Positions 1 through 6,858 of a DNA stretch of 16,878 bases are shown in pieces. Both the position numbers and the translations under genes were made by a program. Positions within the stretch are counted from its first letter, which is position 1; the number at the start of each line of letters is the position of its first letter. The notes beneath the pieces are model-generated. The model saw nothing but the letters and a program-made list of their open reading frames with translations, did not search any database and was not told the origin of the DNA. Source of the DNA: Ilumatobacteraceae bacterium (GTDB taxonomy: Bacteria; Actinomycetota; Acidimicrobiia; Acidimicrobiales; Ilumatobacteraceae); contig JAENVT010000159.1 in the NCBI GenBank assembly GCA_016650435.1, positions 1 to 16,878 of the forward strand, written 5' to 3'.

Positions 1-127
1 CGCCGGCCTCGTGGTCGATGTCGGCGAATCCGAGTTGATGGTGGCCATCCCCGCCACCTCCGCGCCGGCAATGTCCACCGCCCTCCTCGCCGACGCCGTG
101 ACCCTAGGCCTCACCTCCGCGCCATAG
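1..127 (+). CDS. 3' end of a truncated gene, possibly a SAF/CpaB-type domain protein
   Basis: An open frame enters the window from the left and ends at TAG 125-127. It reads through about 41 residues, beginning AGLVVDVGESELMVAIPA and ending TLGLTSAP. The pattern of a short beta segment (VVDVGE), a second beta segment (LMVAIPA), a helix (APAMSTALLADA) and a final VTLGL strand resembles the C-terminus of actinobacterial SAF-domain proteins related to the Flp-pilus factor CpaB/RcpC. That resemblance is recalled, not searched, and the piece is short. Codon choice, with G or C at most third positions, agrees with a real gene. The start and all upstream domains lie outside the window, so the product remains tentative. 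Confidence 0.5.
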   Translation, partial: AGLVVDVGESELMVAIPATSAPAMSTALLADAVTLGLTSAP

Positions 128-171
128 GGCGGCTACGCCGCATCCTCGCCGCCTCGGCCTCGCACCAAAGG

Positions 172-220
172 TTTCGGAAAGCACACAAATCGACTGAACG
201 TTTTGCCCTCACCGAAATCG
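172..220 (+). repeat. Left copy of a ~50-nt imperfect direct repeat flanking the DUF559 gene
   Basis: This segment has the same layout as 1019-1068: TTTCGG, then 13 variable bases, then CGACTG followed by ACGTT and CCTCACCGAAAT. From 191 to 220 against 1038 to 1068, 26 of 31 aligned columns match, with one gap. In this copy the first arm has diverged, so only TTTCGG (172-177) still pairs with CCGAAA (212-217). It lies upstream of the ribosome binding site of the gene at 242. Confidence 0.7.
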
Positions 221-225
221 TGAAA

Positions 226-231
226 AAGGAG
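226..231 (+). promoter_or_regulatory. Strong ribosome binding site of the DUF559 gene
   Basis: AAGGAG lies 10 bases before the ATG at 242. It fixes that start and is stronger than the sites of most other genes in the window. Confidence 0.7.
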
Positions 232-241
232 ACAACCACAC

Positions 242-1027
242 ATGAGATCGGATCTCGCGTGTCCCCACCGATATCTCGCCGCCCTCGCCGAACTCGTCGC
301 CGACATCGGCGAGCCATGCTGGGTCAGCGGAGCGACTGCTGCCGCACTCCACAGTTTCGACGGTTTCAAACTTCGTCCGGCGTTTCACGTTACGACGGCT
401 CGGGATCGCAACGTCCGGCGGATCGGACATGTCGTTCACACGACGCACGAGATACCGCTGATCGATCGCGGTATCCAATATGGGATACCTGTGCTCTCCG
501 CCACGCGGACGCTGATCGACATTGCTCGATCAGTCGGAACAGCAGCGTTGACGATGGCGCTCGACTCGGCCATCCGCGACGGCGGCACCAGCGAGGCGTT
601 CCTTCACCGTCGGATCATTGCGCTGCGAGCATCGGGGCGTGAAGGACCGGGAAAGTTGCTCGCCGTCTTGGAAGGTGCCGAGATCATTCGCGGCGGCCAG
701 AGTTGGCTCGAACGAGAAGTCCTACGGATACTCGACGACGCTCATCTGCCAAGGCCATCCACGCAAGTTGTGCTTGGCCAGCGCCGAGACAAGTTGATCC
801 GCGTTGACTTCCACTTCCCTGGAACACCGATCGTCGTCGAGGCCCTCGGCTATCGCTGGCATCGAACCGGCGCTCAGATGGCAATCGACGCTGAGCGGGC
901 GAACGCCTTGCTACTGGCTGGCCTCATGCCCTTGCAATTCACATATTCGCAGGTCGTTGGAAACACCGAAATGATGGTGGCCACGATCCGCGCAGCGTTC
1001 GACCGCTGCTCCCCGCCCTTTCGGTGA
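242..1027 (+). CDS. DUF559 (Vsr/restriction-endonuclease-fold) protein with AbiEi-like N-terminal region
   Basis: The product has 261 residues. Residues 10-100 look like the winged-helix and linker region of AbiEi-type antitoxin homologues (SGATAAALHSFDGF at 29-42; the IPVLSATRTLIDIA stretch at 82-95). Residues 152-240 match the DUF559/Vsr-like nuclease fold: E157 in SWLERE, D189 in IRVDF, E200 in VVEALGYRWH with H207, then the typical DAERANALLLAG helix and LQFTYSQV strand. In family members I recall, the E200 motif usually reads EVDG; here it is EALG, so the second acidic residue is missing and cleavage activity is uncertain. No AbiEii-type toxin lies beside it. The gene stands alone, has its own strong ribosome binding site, and is bracketed by a ~50-nt repeat, which suggests a mobile or multi-copy cassette. 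The true role (DNA repair, defence or other) is not known. Confidence 0.75.
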   Translation: MRSDLACPHRYLAALAELVADIGEPCWVSGATAAALHSFDGFKLRPAFHVTTARDRNVRRIGHVVHTTHEIPLIDRGIQYGIPVLSATRTLIDIARSVGTAALTMALDSAIRDGGTSEAFLHRRIIALRASGREGPGKLLAVLEGAEIIRGGQSWLEREVLRILDDAHLPRPSTQVVLGQRRDKLIRVDFHFPGTPIVVEALGYRWHRTGAQMAIDAERANALLLAGLMPLQFTYSQVVGNTEMMVATIRAAFDRCSPPFR

Positions 1028-1068
1028 GGACTTGAAGCGACTGCACGTTCTAGTCCTCACCGAAATTG
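1019..1068 (+). repeat. Right repeat copy: perfect 14-bp inverted repeat spanning the stop codon
   Basis: TTTCGGTGAGGACT (1019-1032) is perfectly complementary to AGTCCTCACCGAAA (1052-1065), with a 19-base loop. The stop TGA (1025-1027) of the DUF559 gene is inside the left arm. The same region is the right copy of the repeat at 172-220. It lies between convergent genes, so the hairpin may also end transcription, although no T-run follows. Confidence 0.8.
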
Positions 1069-1105
1069 AGCGGAGGACGGACGCGTGTGTGCACCCCTTA
1101 CCGAG

Positions 1106-1936
1106 CTAGCGCCAACCGGCGGCAAGGATGACCAGCACGACAACGCCGAGAGCGCAGCGGTAGATCACGAAGGGCATGAAACTGCGGGTTCGGATCAGGC
1201 GCAGCATCCCCCAGACGGCAGCCCAGCCGGAGATGCCGGCGGTGACGATTCCTACGATCATCGGCAGGCCGAGACCAGAAGGCACGCCGTCTTTGGCGAG
1301 CTTCAGCAACTTGTACGCAACGGCGCCGGCGGTGACCGGAATTGCCATCAAGAAGCTGGCCCGTGCCGCGGCATCGCGGGTGAACCCCAAGTAGCGCGCT
1401 GCGGTCATGGTGATGCCCGATCGTGACGTGCCCGGGTTCAGCGCCAGCACCTGGGCGGCGCCAACCTTCACGGCGTCGTCTCGATCGAAGTCGTCGAGGG
1501 AGCGCGATCCGCCGCGGCGGTCGGCAACACCCAACAGCACACCGAACACGATCAAGGAGACGGCGATCAATCCAGGCGTGCCAAGCTTGTCGTCGATCGT
1601 CTTCTCGAACAGCGCGCCGGCAACGGCGGCGGGAAGTGACGACAACACGAGCAGCCAGGCCAGCCGCCCTTCGGGAGTTGCCGGCCGCTCGCGATGCATC
1701 ACCAACCGCAGCCCTTCGCGCACATAGACAACCAGCTCGCGACGGAAGTAACCGACGACCGCAACAAGCGTGCCGAGATGCAGGGCGACATCGAAGGCCT
1801 TCTCGATTGCAGAGTTGTCGAAGTCGTGCCAGTTGAAGAGCCATGGCACAAGCAGCAGGTGACCGCTCGACGAGATCGGCAAGAACTCCGACAAGCCCTG
1901 CACGAGGCCGAGGATGATTGCATGGATGATTGGCAC
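1106..1936 (-). CDS. uppP: Undecaprenyl-diphosphatase (UppP/BacA)
   Basis: This integral membrane enzyme removes a phosphate from undecaprenyl diphosphate to regenerate the lipid carrier for peptidoglycan and other cell-wall polymers. The 276-residue product has both family signatures: QGLSEFLPISSSGHL at 13-27 (Q13/E17 form the (E/Q)xxxE motif) and PGTSRSG at 168-174 with R172. Several hydrophobic segments follow (about 92-110, 122-138, 192-212, 222-245, 255-274), as expected for the BacA family and its usual length. The start is taken as GTG at 1936 because VPIIHAIILG aligns with the family N-terminus; an in-frame extension upstream is spurious. It follows the PHP gene by 11 bases, so the two are probably co-transcribed. 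No strong ribosome binding site is visible. The family confers bacitracin resistance when overexpressed. Confidence 0.95.
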   Translation of the reverse strand: MPIIHAIILGLVQGLSEFLPISSSGHLLLVPWLFNWHDFDNSAIEKAFDVALHLGTLVAVVGYFRRELVVYVREGLRLVMHRERPATPEGRLAWLLVLSSLPAAVAGALFEKTIDDKLGTPGLIAVSLIVFGVLLGVADRRGGSRSLDDFDRDDAVKVGAAQVLALNPGTSRSGITMTAARYLGFTRDAAARASFLMAIPVTAGAVAYKLLKLAKDGVPSGLGLPMIVGIVTAGISGWAAVWGMLRLIRTRSFMPFVIYRCALGVVVLVILAAGWR

Positions 1937-1947
1937 GGACGGAAGTT

Positions 1948-2709
1948 CTACTCGACGGTGGTGCCCGGCAGAATTCGCGACGACCACGGTCGGGGCTCGT
2001 CCCAATAATGGCCAACCGGTCGACCAAGCCGCAGCTTGGCGAGGAAGTCGTCGGGGCCATCGAAGTCGGGCATCTCGACATACGCCGCGCCGATCGCATC
2101 GGGAACGTGGGCGTCGCTGCCGGCACCCGCAGCCAAGTCGTGGGCGACAGCAATCGAGGCGGCGCGTTCGTTCAAACTGCGCAGTGAGGTCTTGGCATTG
2201 ATCACCTCGATGGCGTCGACGAGGCGGGCGTCGATCAGCGCGTCGAGGGCGGGTTCGCTGATGTTGCGGCGCATCGGATCGAACGGATGCGGGATGTACA
2301 CGATCCCGCCTTGGGCACGGATCGCCTGCGCCGCTTCGTCGGGTTGCACACCGACTGGTATGCGCTCGTTGAGGAACAGGCCGATGATCTCGCCGGCATG
2401 CGTACGCAACTCCTCGCCGACGATCACGCGGCACGGAAGACGGTCGACCAGATCGACGGCTCCCTTGATGGCGTTGTGGTCGGTGATGCACAGCACATCG
2501 ATCCCCGCCTCGGCGACAGCACCGGCGATCTCGTCAGGCGTCGTCGTCGAGTCACCGCTCCACATCGTGTGGCTGTGCATGTCGACCCGCACCCAACCAG
2601 CTGGTAACGCCGCGGTGAGATGCGGATGACGAGCGACCGCGGCGGCACGAGGAGCTGGCACGACTGGCAACGGTACCCCGTAGGCTCGCCGGTGTGCGTT
2701 GGACACCAC
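1948..2709 (-). CDS. PHP-domain metal-dependent phosphoesterase
   Basis: The product is up to 253 residues long. The PHP metal-site motifs are present in order: DMHSHT (H45, H47), ITDHN (D77, H78), VGEE (E99/E100), PHP (H141) and GSDAH (D199, H201). The family includes nucleotide and sugar phosphate phosphatases and RNA-degrading enzymes (TrpH/YciV-like); the substrate here cannot be told. The start is uncertain. GTG at 2709 gives about 40 residues of low-complexity leader before the first motif and leaves only 14 bases to the divergent ATG at 2724, too few for two promoters. GTG at 2661 or 2592 would give a more usual N-terminus. It ends 11 bases before uppP and probably shares its transcript. 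Confidence 0.85.
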   Translation of the reverse strand: MVSNAHRRAYGVPLPVVPAPRAAAVARHPHLTAALPAGWVRVDMHSHTMWSGDSTTTPDEIAGAVAEAGIDVLCITDHNAIKGAVDLVDRLPCRVIVGEELRTHAGEIIGLFLNERIPVGVQPDEAAQAIRAQGGIVYIPHPFDPMRRNISEPALDALIDARLVDAIEVINAKTSLRSLNERAASIAVAHDLAAGAGSDAHVPDAIGAAYVEMPDFDGPDDFLAKLRLGRPVGHYWDEPRPWSSRILPGTTVE

Positions 2710-2723
2710 GCCGCAGGCGGTTC

Positions 2724-3521
2724 ATGCTCATCACGGGCGGATCAGGGTTCCTTGGGCAGCACCTCGGCATTGCCTCCGAGGTCGAGGACTGGGAGCTGTT
2801 CGCGCCGCCGTCGTCGATGATCGACATTCGCCAACGGGAGCGGGTGATCGAGGAGATCAGCTCGTGGAAGCCCACGGCAATCGTGCACCTCGCCTATCGC
2901 AAAGGCGATCGTCGCACGATCGTCGAGGGCAGCCGAAACATCGCCGAAGCGGCAACGGTGTGCGGCGCTCGCATGGTGCACTTGAGCAGCGACGCCATCT
3001 TCCCCGGCAGGTCATTGCCGTACAGGGAGTACGACACGCCGTTTCCGATCACCGACTACGGCGTGATGAAGCTCGAGGCCGAGCGTGCTGTCGCCGCTGA
3101 GTGCCCCGGCGCCGTGCTGGTGCGAACGTCACTGCTGTACGGCACGCGGCGCCCGGCGAACATCCAGACCGATGTCGAGCTGGCGGTGACGGGCCGGAAG
3201 GCAATGAGGTTCTTCACCGACGAGTACCGCTGTCCTGCCCACGCTGCCGATGTTTCGGCAGCGCTCAGCACGCTGGCTGCGTGGCCGGAGATACGCGGGC
3301 CGCTGAACGTCGCCGGCCCCGAGGCGGTCAGCCGTGCGGAGCTCGCCAGCATCTTCGCCGAATGGATGGGCTTCGACCCTCGTGGAATCAGCACGGGCAC
3401 GATGGCGCTGTCCGGAACGATACGACCGGCCAATGTCGTGCTCGACTCGAGCCTGGCCGAGTCATACGGTCTGCGGTGCCGACCGCTCTCGGAAGCGTTG
3501 GGCCGGCATCCGGTCGGCTGA
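2724..3521 (+). CDS. RmlD-like NAD(P)-dependent sugar reductase/epimerase (extended SDR)
   Basis: The 265-residue product has a Rossmann nucleotide-binding loop GGSGFLG at 5-11, the RmlD-like IVHLAY segment, SSDAIFPG at 88-95 (counterpart of the T-D-Y-V-F-D-G stretch in dTDP-4-dehydrorhamnose reductases) and the catalytic YGVMK at 112-116. The C-terminal substrate region GPLNVAGPEAVSRAEL is typical of the family. It is therefore a short-chain dehydrogenase acting on a nucleotide sugar or a similar substrate. No other rhamnose genes (rmlA, rmlB, rmlC) are near, so I do not give it that name. ATG 2724 is preferred over GTG 2694: it places the glycine loop at the usual distance, has a weak AGGCGG before it, and avoids overlap with the divergent PHP gene. 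Confidence 0.85.
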   Translation: MLITGGSGFLGQHLGIASEVEDWELFAPPSSMIDIRQRERVIEEISSWKPTAIVHLAYRKGDRRTIVEGSRNIAEAATVCGARMVHLSSDAIFPGRSLPYREYDTPFPITDYGVMKLEAERAVAAECPGAVLVRTSLLYGTRRPANIQTDVELAVTGRKAMRFFTDEYRCPAHAADVSAALSTLAAWPEIRGPLNVAGPEAVSRAELASIFAEWMGFDPRGISTGTMALSGTIRPANVVLDSSLAESYGLRCRPLSEALGRHPVG

Positions 3522-3529
3522 ACGTGCCA

Positions 3530-3559
3530 GATGAGCGAGGCGGCTACGACCCGCTCATC
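3530..3559. terminator. Possible bidirectional terminator hairpin between convergent genes
   Basis: GATGAGCG (3530-3537) and CGCTCATC (3552-3559) form a perfect 8-bp inverted repeat with a 14-base loop. It sits between the ends of the RmlD-like gene (stop 3519-3521) and pmbA (stop 3544-3546), overlapping the last codons of pmbA. No T-run follows, so the call is tentative. Confidence 0.35.
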
Positions 3560-4896
3560 GTCACATCGCGTATCGCCAGGGTGACCCCGGCCGCACGCAT
3601 CGGCAGCCAATCGACGTCGTTGCCGATCTCGACAACGTCTTGCAGCATCCGCTGCAGTGTCGACGCAATCGTGAACTCGCGGATCGGACCACCGACTTGG
3701 CCGTTGGTGATCGTGAGTCCGGAGGCACCGGCGGAGAAATCGCCGCTGATCGCGTTGACTCCCGAATGGAGCCCGCTGACGGACTGGATCAACACGCCGT
3801 CGTCGATGTCGGCAATCAGCGCATCCTGACCGCGAACGCCGGGCAACAACTGCAGTGCCAAGCACCCCACGCCAGGAGTTCCCTTGAACCCGCCGCGAAT
3901 CGCGTTGCCGGTGCTCGTGGCGCCGACCCGACGGGCCGAGTACGACGAGTGGACGAACTGTTGAAGCACACCGGCAGCGATCAGAACATTGCGGCGGGCA
4001 GCGAGCCCCTCCCCGTCGAGATCGGTCGCGGTGTACGCCTTCGGATTCGTTGGATCGTCGATGAGCGTGACGATCGAGTTGGCCACGTTCTCGCCAAGAC
4101 GGTCTTTGAAGAGGCTGCGCCCTTTGGCAACGCTCTCGCCGTTGAGGGTGCTGGAGATGATGCCGAGGAAGCTGGCCGTCACATACGGATCGAGCACCAC
4201 CGTGGTGCGCTTTGTGGATGGCTTGGTTGCGCCAAGCAAACGTGTTGCTCGATCGCTGGCTTCTTTTGCCGCCTTTGCAAGATCAAATTCGATCGGCGAT
4301 CGGCCAACGCTGAAACCGAATCCCGTCTGCGTCTCGTCGCCGTCGTCGGCCAGCGTGCTGACGACCACGTAGCAACCATTTTCGCGGCCCGTTCGGCGAA
4401 TGCCGGTTGTGGTCGCAACCGCAGACTCTGAGGCGACGTCCGCATAGGTGGCATCGTCGACTCGGATTCTCGAATCGACGCCGAGCGTCAAGCGCTCCAA
4501 TTCCTTTGCCAACGCGATCTTTCCGTCCGTGGAATATTCGGCAAGCGCGTCGCTCCACAGATCCTGCTCGATCACCTCGACGCCATCTGGCTCGGCAAGA
4601 CCGGCCCATTCGTCGGGAGTGCCGAACTGAACGTTGTCGCGGGCCTCAGCCAGCACCTCGGCAACGGCCGTCTGGTCGAGAACACCCGCGTACGCGAATC
4701 CGGTGCGGCCGTCGCGGATCACTCGAATGCCCACACCTTCTGTCTGGGCGGCGACAAAGTGCTCGACCTGGCCCTCGTAGATTCGGATGTCGGTCTCGGC
4801 ATCGCGCGATACGAACGCCTCGATGTGCTCGCCAGGCTTGGCCATGGCCACAACTCGATCGGCGATCTCTTGCAGCTCGGCGACGCTGTCGCTCAT
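3544..4896 (-). CDS. pmbA: PmbA/TldE, non-catalytic partner of the TldD metalloprotease
   Basis: The 450-residue product, the same length as Escherichia coli PmbA as I recall it, is a U62/TldD-family protein. It lacks the HExxxH metal site found in its neighbour and ends with family segments such as GLHSGVNAISGDFSAGASGLTITNGQ and the preceding ARRVGATSTGNAIRG. In E. coli, TldD and TldE (PmbA) form a heterodimer that cleaves unfolded peptides, including the microcin B17 leader. The start is ATG 4896, supported by GAAGGG nine bases upstream (4906-4911) and by MSDSVAELQEIADRVV as a normal N-terminus. It begins 31 bases after the tldD stop and is surely co-transcribed with it. Alternative upstream starts (GTG inside the gap) lack support. 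Confidence 0.92.
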   Translation of the reverse strand: MSDSVAELQEIADRVVAMAKPGEHIEAFVSRDAETDIRIYEGQVEHFVAAQTEGVGIRVIRDGRTGFAYAGVLDQTAVAEVLAEARDNVQFGTPDEWAGLAEPDGVEVIEQDLWSDALAEYSTDGKIALAKELERLTLGVDSRIRVDDATYADVASESAVATTTGIRRTGRENGCYVVVSTLADDGDETQTGFGFSVGRSPIEFDLAKAAKEASDRATRLLGATKPSTKRTTVVLDPYVTASFLGIISSTLNGESVAKGRSLFKDRLGENVANSIVTLIDDPTNPKAYTATDLDGEGLAARRNVLIAAGVLQQFVHSSYSARRVGATSTGNAIRGGFKGTPGVGCLALQLLPGVRGQDALIADIDDGVLIQSVSGLHSGVNAISGDFSAGASGLTITNGQVGGPIREFTIASTLQRMLQDVVEIGNDVDWLPMRAAGVTLAIRDVTMSGS

Positions 4897-4942
4897 GCTG
4901 CGGTGCCCTTCAAACTTGTGTGGCACATCATGCTGCGGTGCC
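4893..4942. repeat. 15-bp direct repeat at the tldD-pmbA junction
   Basis: TCATGCTGCGGTGCC occurs at 4893-4907 and again at 4928-4942, 35 bases apart. On the minus strand one copy holds the tldD stop codon and the other the pmbA start codon. The repeat may be a leftover of a small duplication, or chance. Confidence 0.6.
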
Positions 4943-6334
4943 GCCAATGGTGAGGGCCTTGACTCGCAGGGTCGGCTGGCCATCACCAACCGGTACACCT
5001 TGGCCATCCTTGCCGCACGTGCCCGGGTTGCCCATCGCGAAGTCATTGCCCAACAGATCGATGTCGCGTAAAACCTGCGGACCGTTTCCAAGCAAGTTGC
5101 CTTCGCGCAGCGGGTCGGTGATCTCGCCATTCTCGATCAAATAGGCCTCCGTCATGCCAAAGACGAAGTCGCCGGTGGCGGTGTTGACGCTGCCGCCACC
5201 GAGCTTGGCGACGTAGACACCGTGCTCGGTGTCGCGCACGATGTCGTCGGGATCCTCGGCGCCGTTGAGCACGAACGTGTTAGTCATGCGCACCATCGGC
5301 AGGTGCATGTAGCTCTGGCGCCGGCCATTGCCCGACTGCTTGCGTCCCTCGTTGCGGGCCCGCAGGTAGTCCCACATGTAGTCGGTGAGGACACCGTTTT
5401 CGATCAGCACGTTGTACTGGCTGGGATGGCCTTCGTCGTCGATCCCGATCGCTCCCCACTCGCCGCTCATCGTGCCGTCGTCGACCAGCGTGACGAGCGG
5501 TGAGGCGACGAGCTCGCCCTGCTTGCCGCGATAGACACTGCCACCCTTGGCGATGAGGTCGGCTTCGAGACCGTGGCCGCATGCCTCGTGGAACAACACG
5601 CCTCCGCTGCCGCGCTTGATCACGACCGGCATCGTGCCGCTGGGCGCCGGACGCGCACCGAGCTTGACCAGCGCCTGACGGGCCGCGTCTCGAGCGAGCT
5701 CTTCGACATCGATGTTGTCGAACATCTCGAAACCGAATGTGTGGCCGGCGCTCTGGAACCCGGTCTGCATGCCGGCGTCACCGTTCGCTACGACGCTGAT
5801 GCGCACCGTTTGGCGGACCTGCTCGTCGGCCGCGAGCAAGCCATGGGTGTTGGCGATCATGATGCGCTTGCGGCTGTCGGCGTACCCGGCGCTGACCTGG
5901 ACGATGGCGCCGCCGCTGGCGCGCGCGGCCTCGTCGACCCGCTGCAGCAGCCCGACCTTCTCAGTCTTGGACACCTCGTCGGCGTAGCGTTTGATCGGGC
6001 TCACCCGATGCTCGGGTTGACGGGTGAGAGCGACGATATTTTCTCCGCCGGTGCCCTGGCTGGCCGCTGCGGCCGCAGCCTCGGCAGCAGAACGCAGACC
6101 GGCTTCGCTGAGGTCGGCTGTATGAGCAAACCCGGTGGTGTCACCCTTCACAACCCGAATGCCGGCGCCGCGATCGCGGCCGCTGGTGACCTGTTCGATC
6201 CGCCCGTCGTCGAGCCCGGCCATCGTCGAGCGCTTGTCTTCGATGAACACTTCGGCGAACTCGCCGCCGGTGCGCATTGCCGTGCCGAGAATTCGCTCGA
6301 GCACGTCGGATTCGACGACATCATGTCCGGTCAT
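4928..6334 (-). CDS. tldD: TldD zinc metalloprotease
   Basis: The 468-residue product is a full-length TldD. It carries the metal-binding HEACGH at 249-254 (HExxxH) and the conserved C-terminal GTCGKDGQ, whose Cys440 is the third metal ligand in the family, followed by GVPVGDGQPTLRV. With PmbA it forms the cytoplasmic TldD/E protease, known for processing small peptides (microcin B17, CcdA turnover) inside a closed cavity. The start is ATG 6334, with GGAG (6340-6343) five bases upstream. It heads a two-gene operon with pmbA and diverges from the small lipoprotein gene at 6470. No obvious ribosomal-peptide biosynthesis genes are nearby, so the native substrate is unknown. Confidence 0.95.
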   Translation of the reverse strand: MTGHDVVESDVLERILGTAMRTGGEFAEVFIEDKRSTMAGLDDGRIEQVTSGRDRGAGIRVVKGDTTGFAHTADLSEAGLRSAAEAAAAAASQGTGGENIVALTRQPEHRVSPIKRYADEVSKTEKVGLLQRVDEAARASGGAIVQVSAGYADSRKRIMIANTHGLLAADEQVRQTVRISVVANGDAGMQTGFQSAGHTFGFEMFDNIDVEELARDAARQALVKLGARPAPSGTMPVVIKRGSGGVLFHEACGHGLEADLIAKGGSVYRGKQGELVASPLVTLVDDGTMSGEWGAIGIDDEGHPSQYNVLIENGVLTDYMWDYLRARNEGRKQSGNGRRQSYMHLPMVRMTNTFVLNGAEDPDDIVRDTEHGVYVAKLGGGSVNTATGDFVFGMTEAYLIENGEITDPLREGNLLGNGPQVLRDIDLLGNDFAMGNPGTCGKDGQGVPVGDGQPTLRVKALTIGGTAA

Positions 6335-6469
6335 TGTGGCTCCAAGTCATTCCGGCGGTCATCTGGCGAGCCTACCGAGAACGTCGTCGAGCTCCAGCGC
6401 GTGGTAGCTGCCGAATCCTGCCCAAGAAATCTTCCTCATCGCGGCACAAGTTCCGCCGATATAGAACGC
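6335..6469. promoter_or_regulatory. Divergent promoter region between tldD and the lipoprotein gene
   Basis: These 135 bases must hold the promoters of both tldD (minus) and the gene at 6470 (plus). Before the plus gene an AT-rich GATATAGA (6458-6465) sits four bases before the ATG and no Shine-Dalgarno sequence is visible, which would suit a leaderless transcript. A 26-codon minus-strand open frame (6359-6439) also lies here. Assignments of -35 and -10 boxes are guesses. Confidence 0.4.
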
Positions 6470-6775
6470 ATGAGAATCAATCGCTGGTCAGCGACAGCCC
6501 TGGTCGTGCTGGTCGTTGGTTCGATGACGGCCTGCAACCCGGCCCATGTCGCCAAGCAAGCCAAGAACGACGTCGACTCTGGCAACGCCGCGGCGTGCGT
6601 CGAGGAGCGGGCATTGATCGAGAAGGCGGTGCAGGCATACACACTGCTGAACCCCGACGCACCCGTCACCGAAGCGGCAATGGTCAGCAACGGATTCATC
6701 CACACTCAATCGGTGCTGATGGACGTTGGTCCCAACGGAATCGTCGTCGCCGCACCTGGCACCGTCTGCACCTGA
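6470..6775 (+). CDS. Small putative lipoprotein with pilin-like C-terminal segment
   Basis: The 101-residue product begins with a basic start (MRINR), a hydrophobic helix at 8-18 and a lipobox-like SMTAC, so Cys22 is a likely lipidation site; the Met at -3 is slightly atypical. The mature part contains CVEERALIEKAVQAYTLLNPDAPVTEAAMVSNGFIHTQSVLMDV and ends GTVCT. This reads like the globular part of actinobacterial type II secretion/pilin-like proteins (a helix with ERxxIExAVQAY, then short strands), with Cys43 and Cys100 able to form a disulfide. It lacks a prepilin peptidase site. It may be an extracytoplasmic protein anchored to the membrane. ATG 6470 is chosen as the only start giving a complete export signal. 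The open frame continues far upstream, antisense to tldD, but that extension is not credible. Confidence 0.65.
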   Translation: MRINRWSATALVVLVVGSMTACNPAHVAKQAKNDVDSGNAAACVEERALIEKAVQAYTLLNPDAPVTEAAMVSNGFIHTQSVLMDVGPNGIVVAAPGTVCT

Positions 6776-6783
6776 TTTCCATC

Positions 6784-6823
6784 CGAGTGTTACGCGCCAC
6801 CCCGTGGTGGACGGAAACACTCG
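6784..6823. terminator. Two-step hairpin between convergent genes, likely terminator
   Basis: CGAGTGTT (6784-6791) pairs with AACACTCG (6816-6823). Inside it, after a 5-by-5 internal loop, CCACC (6797-6801) pairs with GGTGG (6806-6810) around a four-base loop. It lies just past the stop of the lipoprotein gene and just before the end of the convergent ilvG-like gene, where it could stop transcription from both sides. No T-run is present. Confidence 0.5.
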
Positions 6824-6830
6824 TCTGGGG

Positions 6831-6858
6831 CTAGCCGAGGTTGCCTAGCCCAGGTTGC
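6831..6858. repeat. 14-bp tandem duplication over the ilvG-like stop codon
   Basis: CTAGCCGAGGTTGC (6831-6844) is followed at once by CTAGCCCAGGTTGC (6845-6858); 13 of 14 bases agree. Each unit carries a minus-strand TAG. The second unit supplies the last codons and stop of the ilvG-like gene, the first is untranslated. Confidence 0.75.

Noticed and set aside
242..1027. A complete AbiE toxin-antitoxin pair
   Set aside because: No nucleotidyltransferase (AbiEii) gene lies on either side, and the C-terminal half is a nuclease-like DUF559 domain.
1106..2491. 461-codon frame that contains uppP with a long N-terminal extension
   Set aside because: The extension is an out-of-frame shadow of the PHP gene; UppP starts at GTG 1936.
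2724..3521. Naming the reductase rmlD
   Set aside because: The motifs fit the broad RmlD-like family, but no other dTDP-rhamnose gene is nearby and the FDG signature has changed to FPG.
5573..6775. Long plus-strand open frame running into the lipoprotein gene
   Set aside because: Its first 300 residues are antisense to tldD, whose full set of family motifs leaves no doubt. Only the part from ATG 6470 has an export signal and sense.
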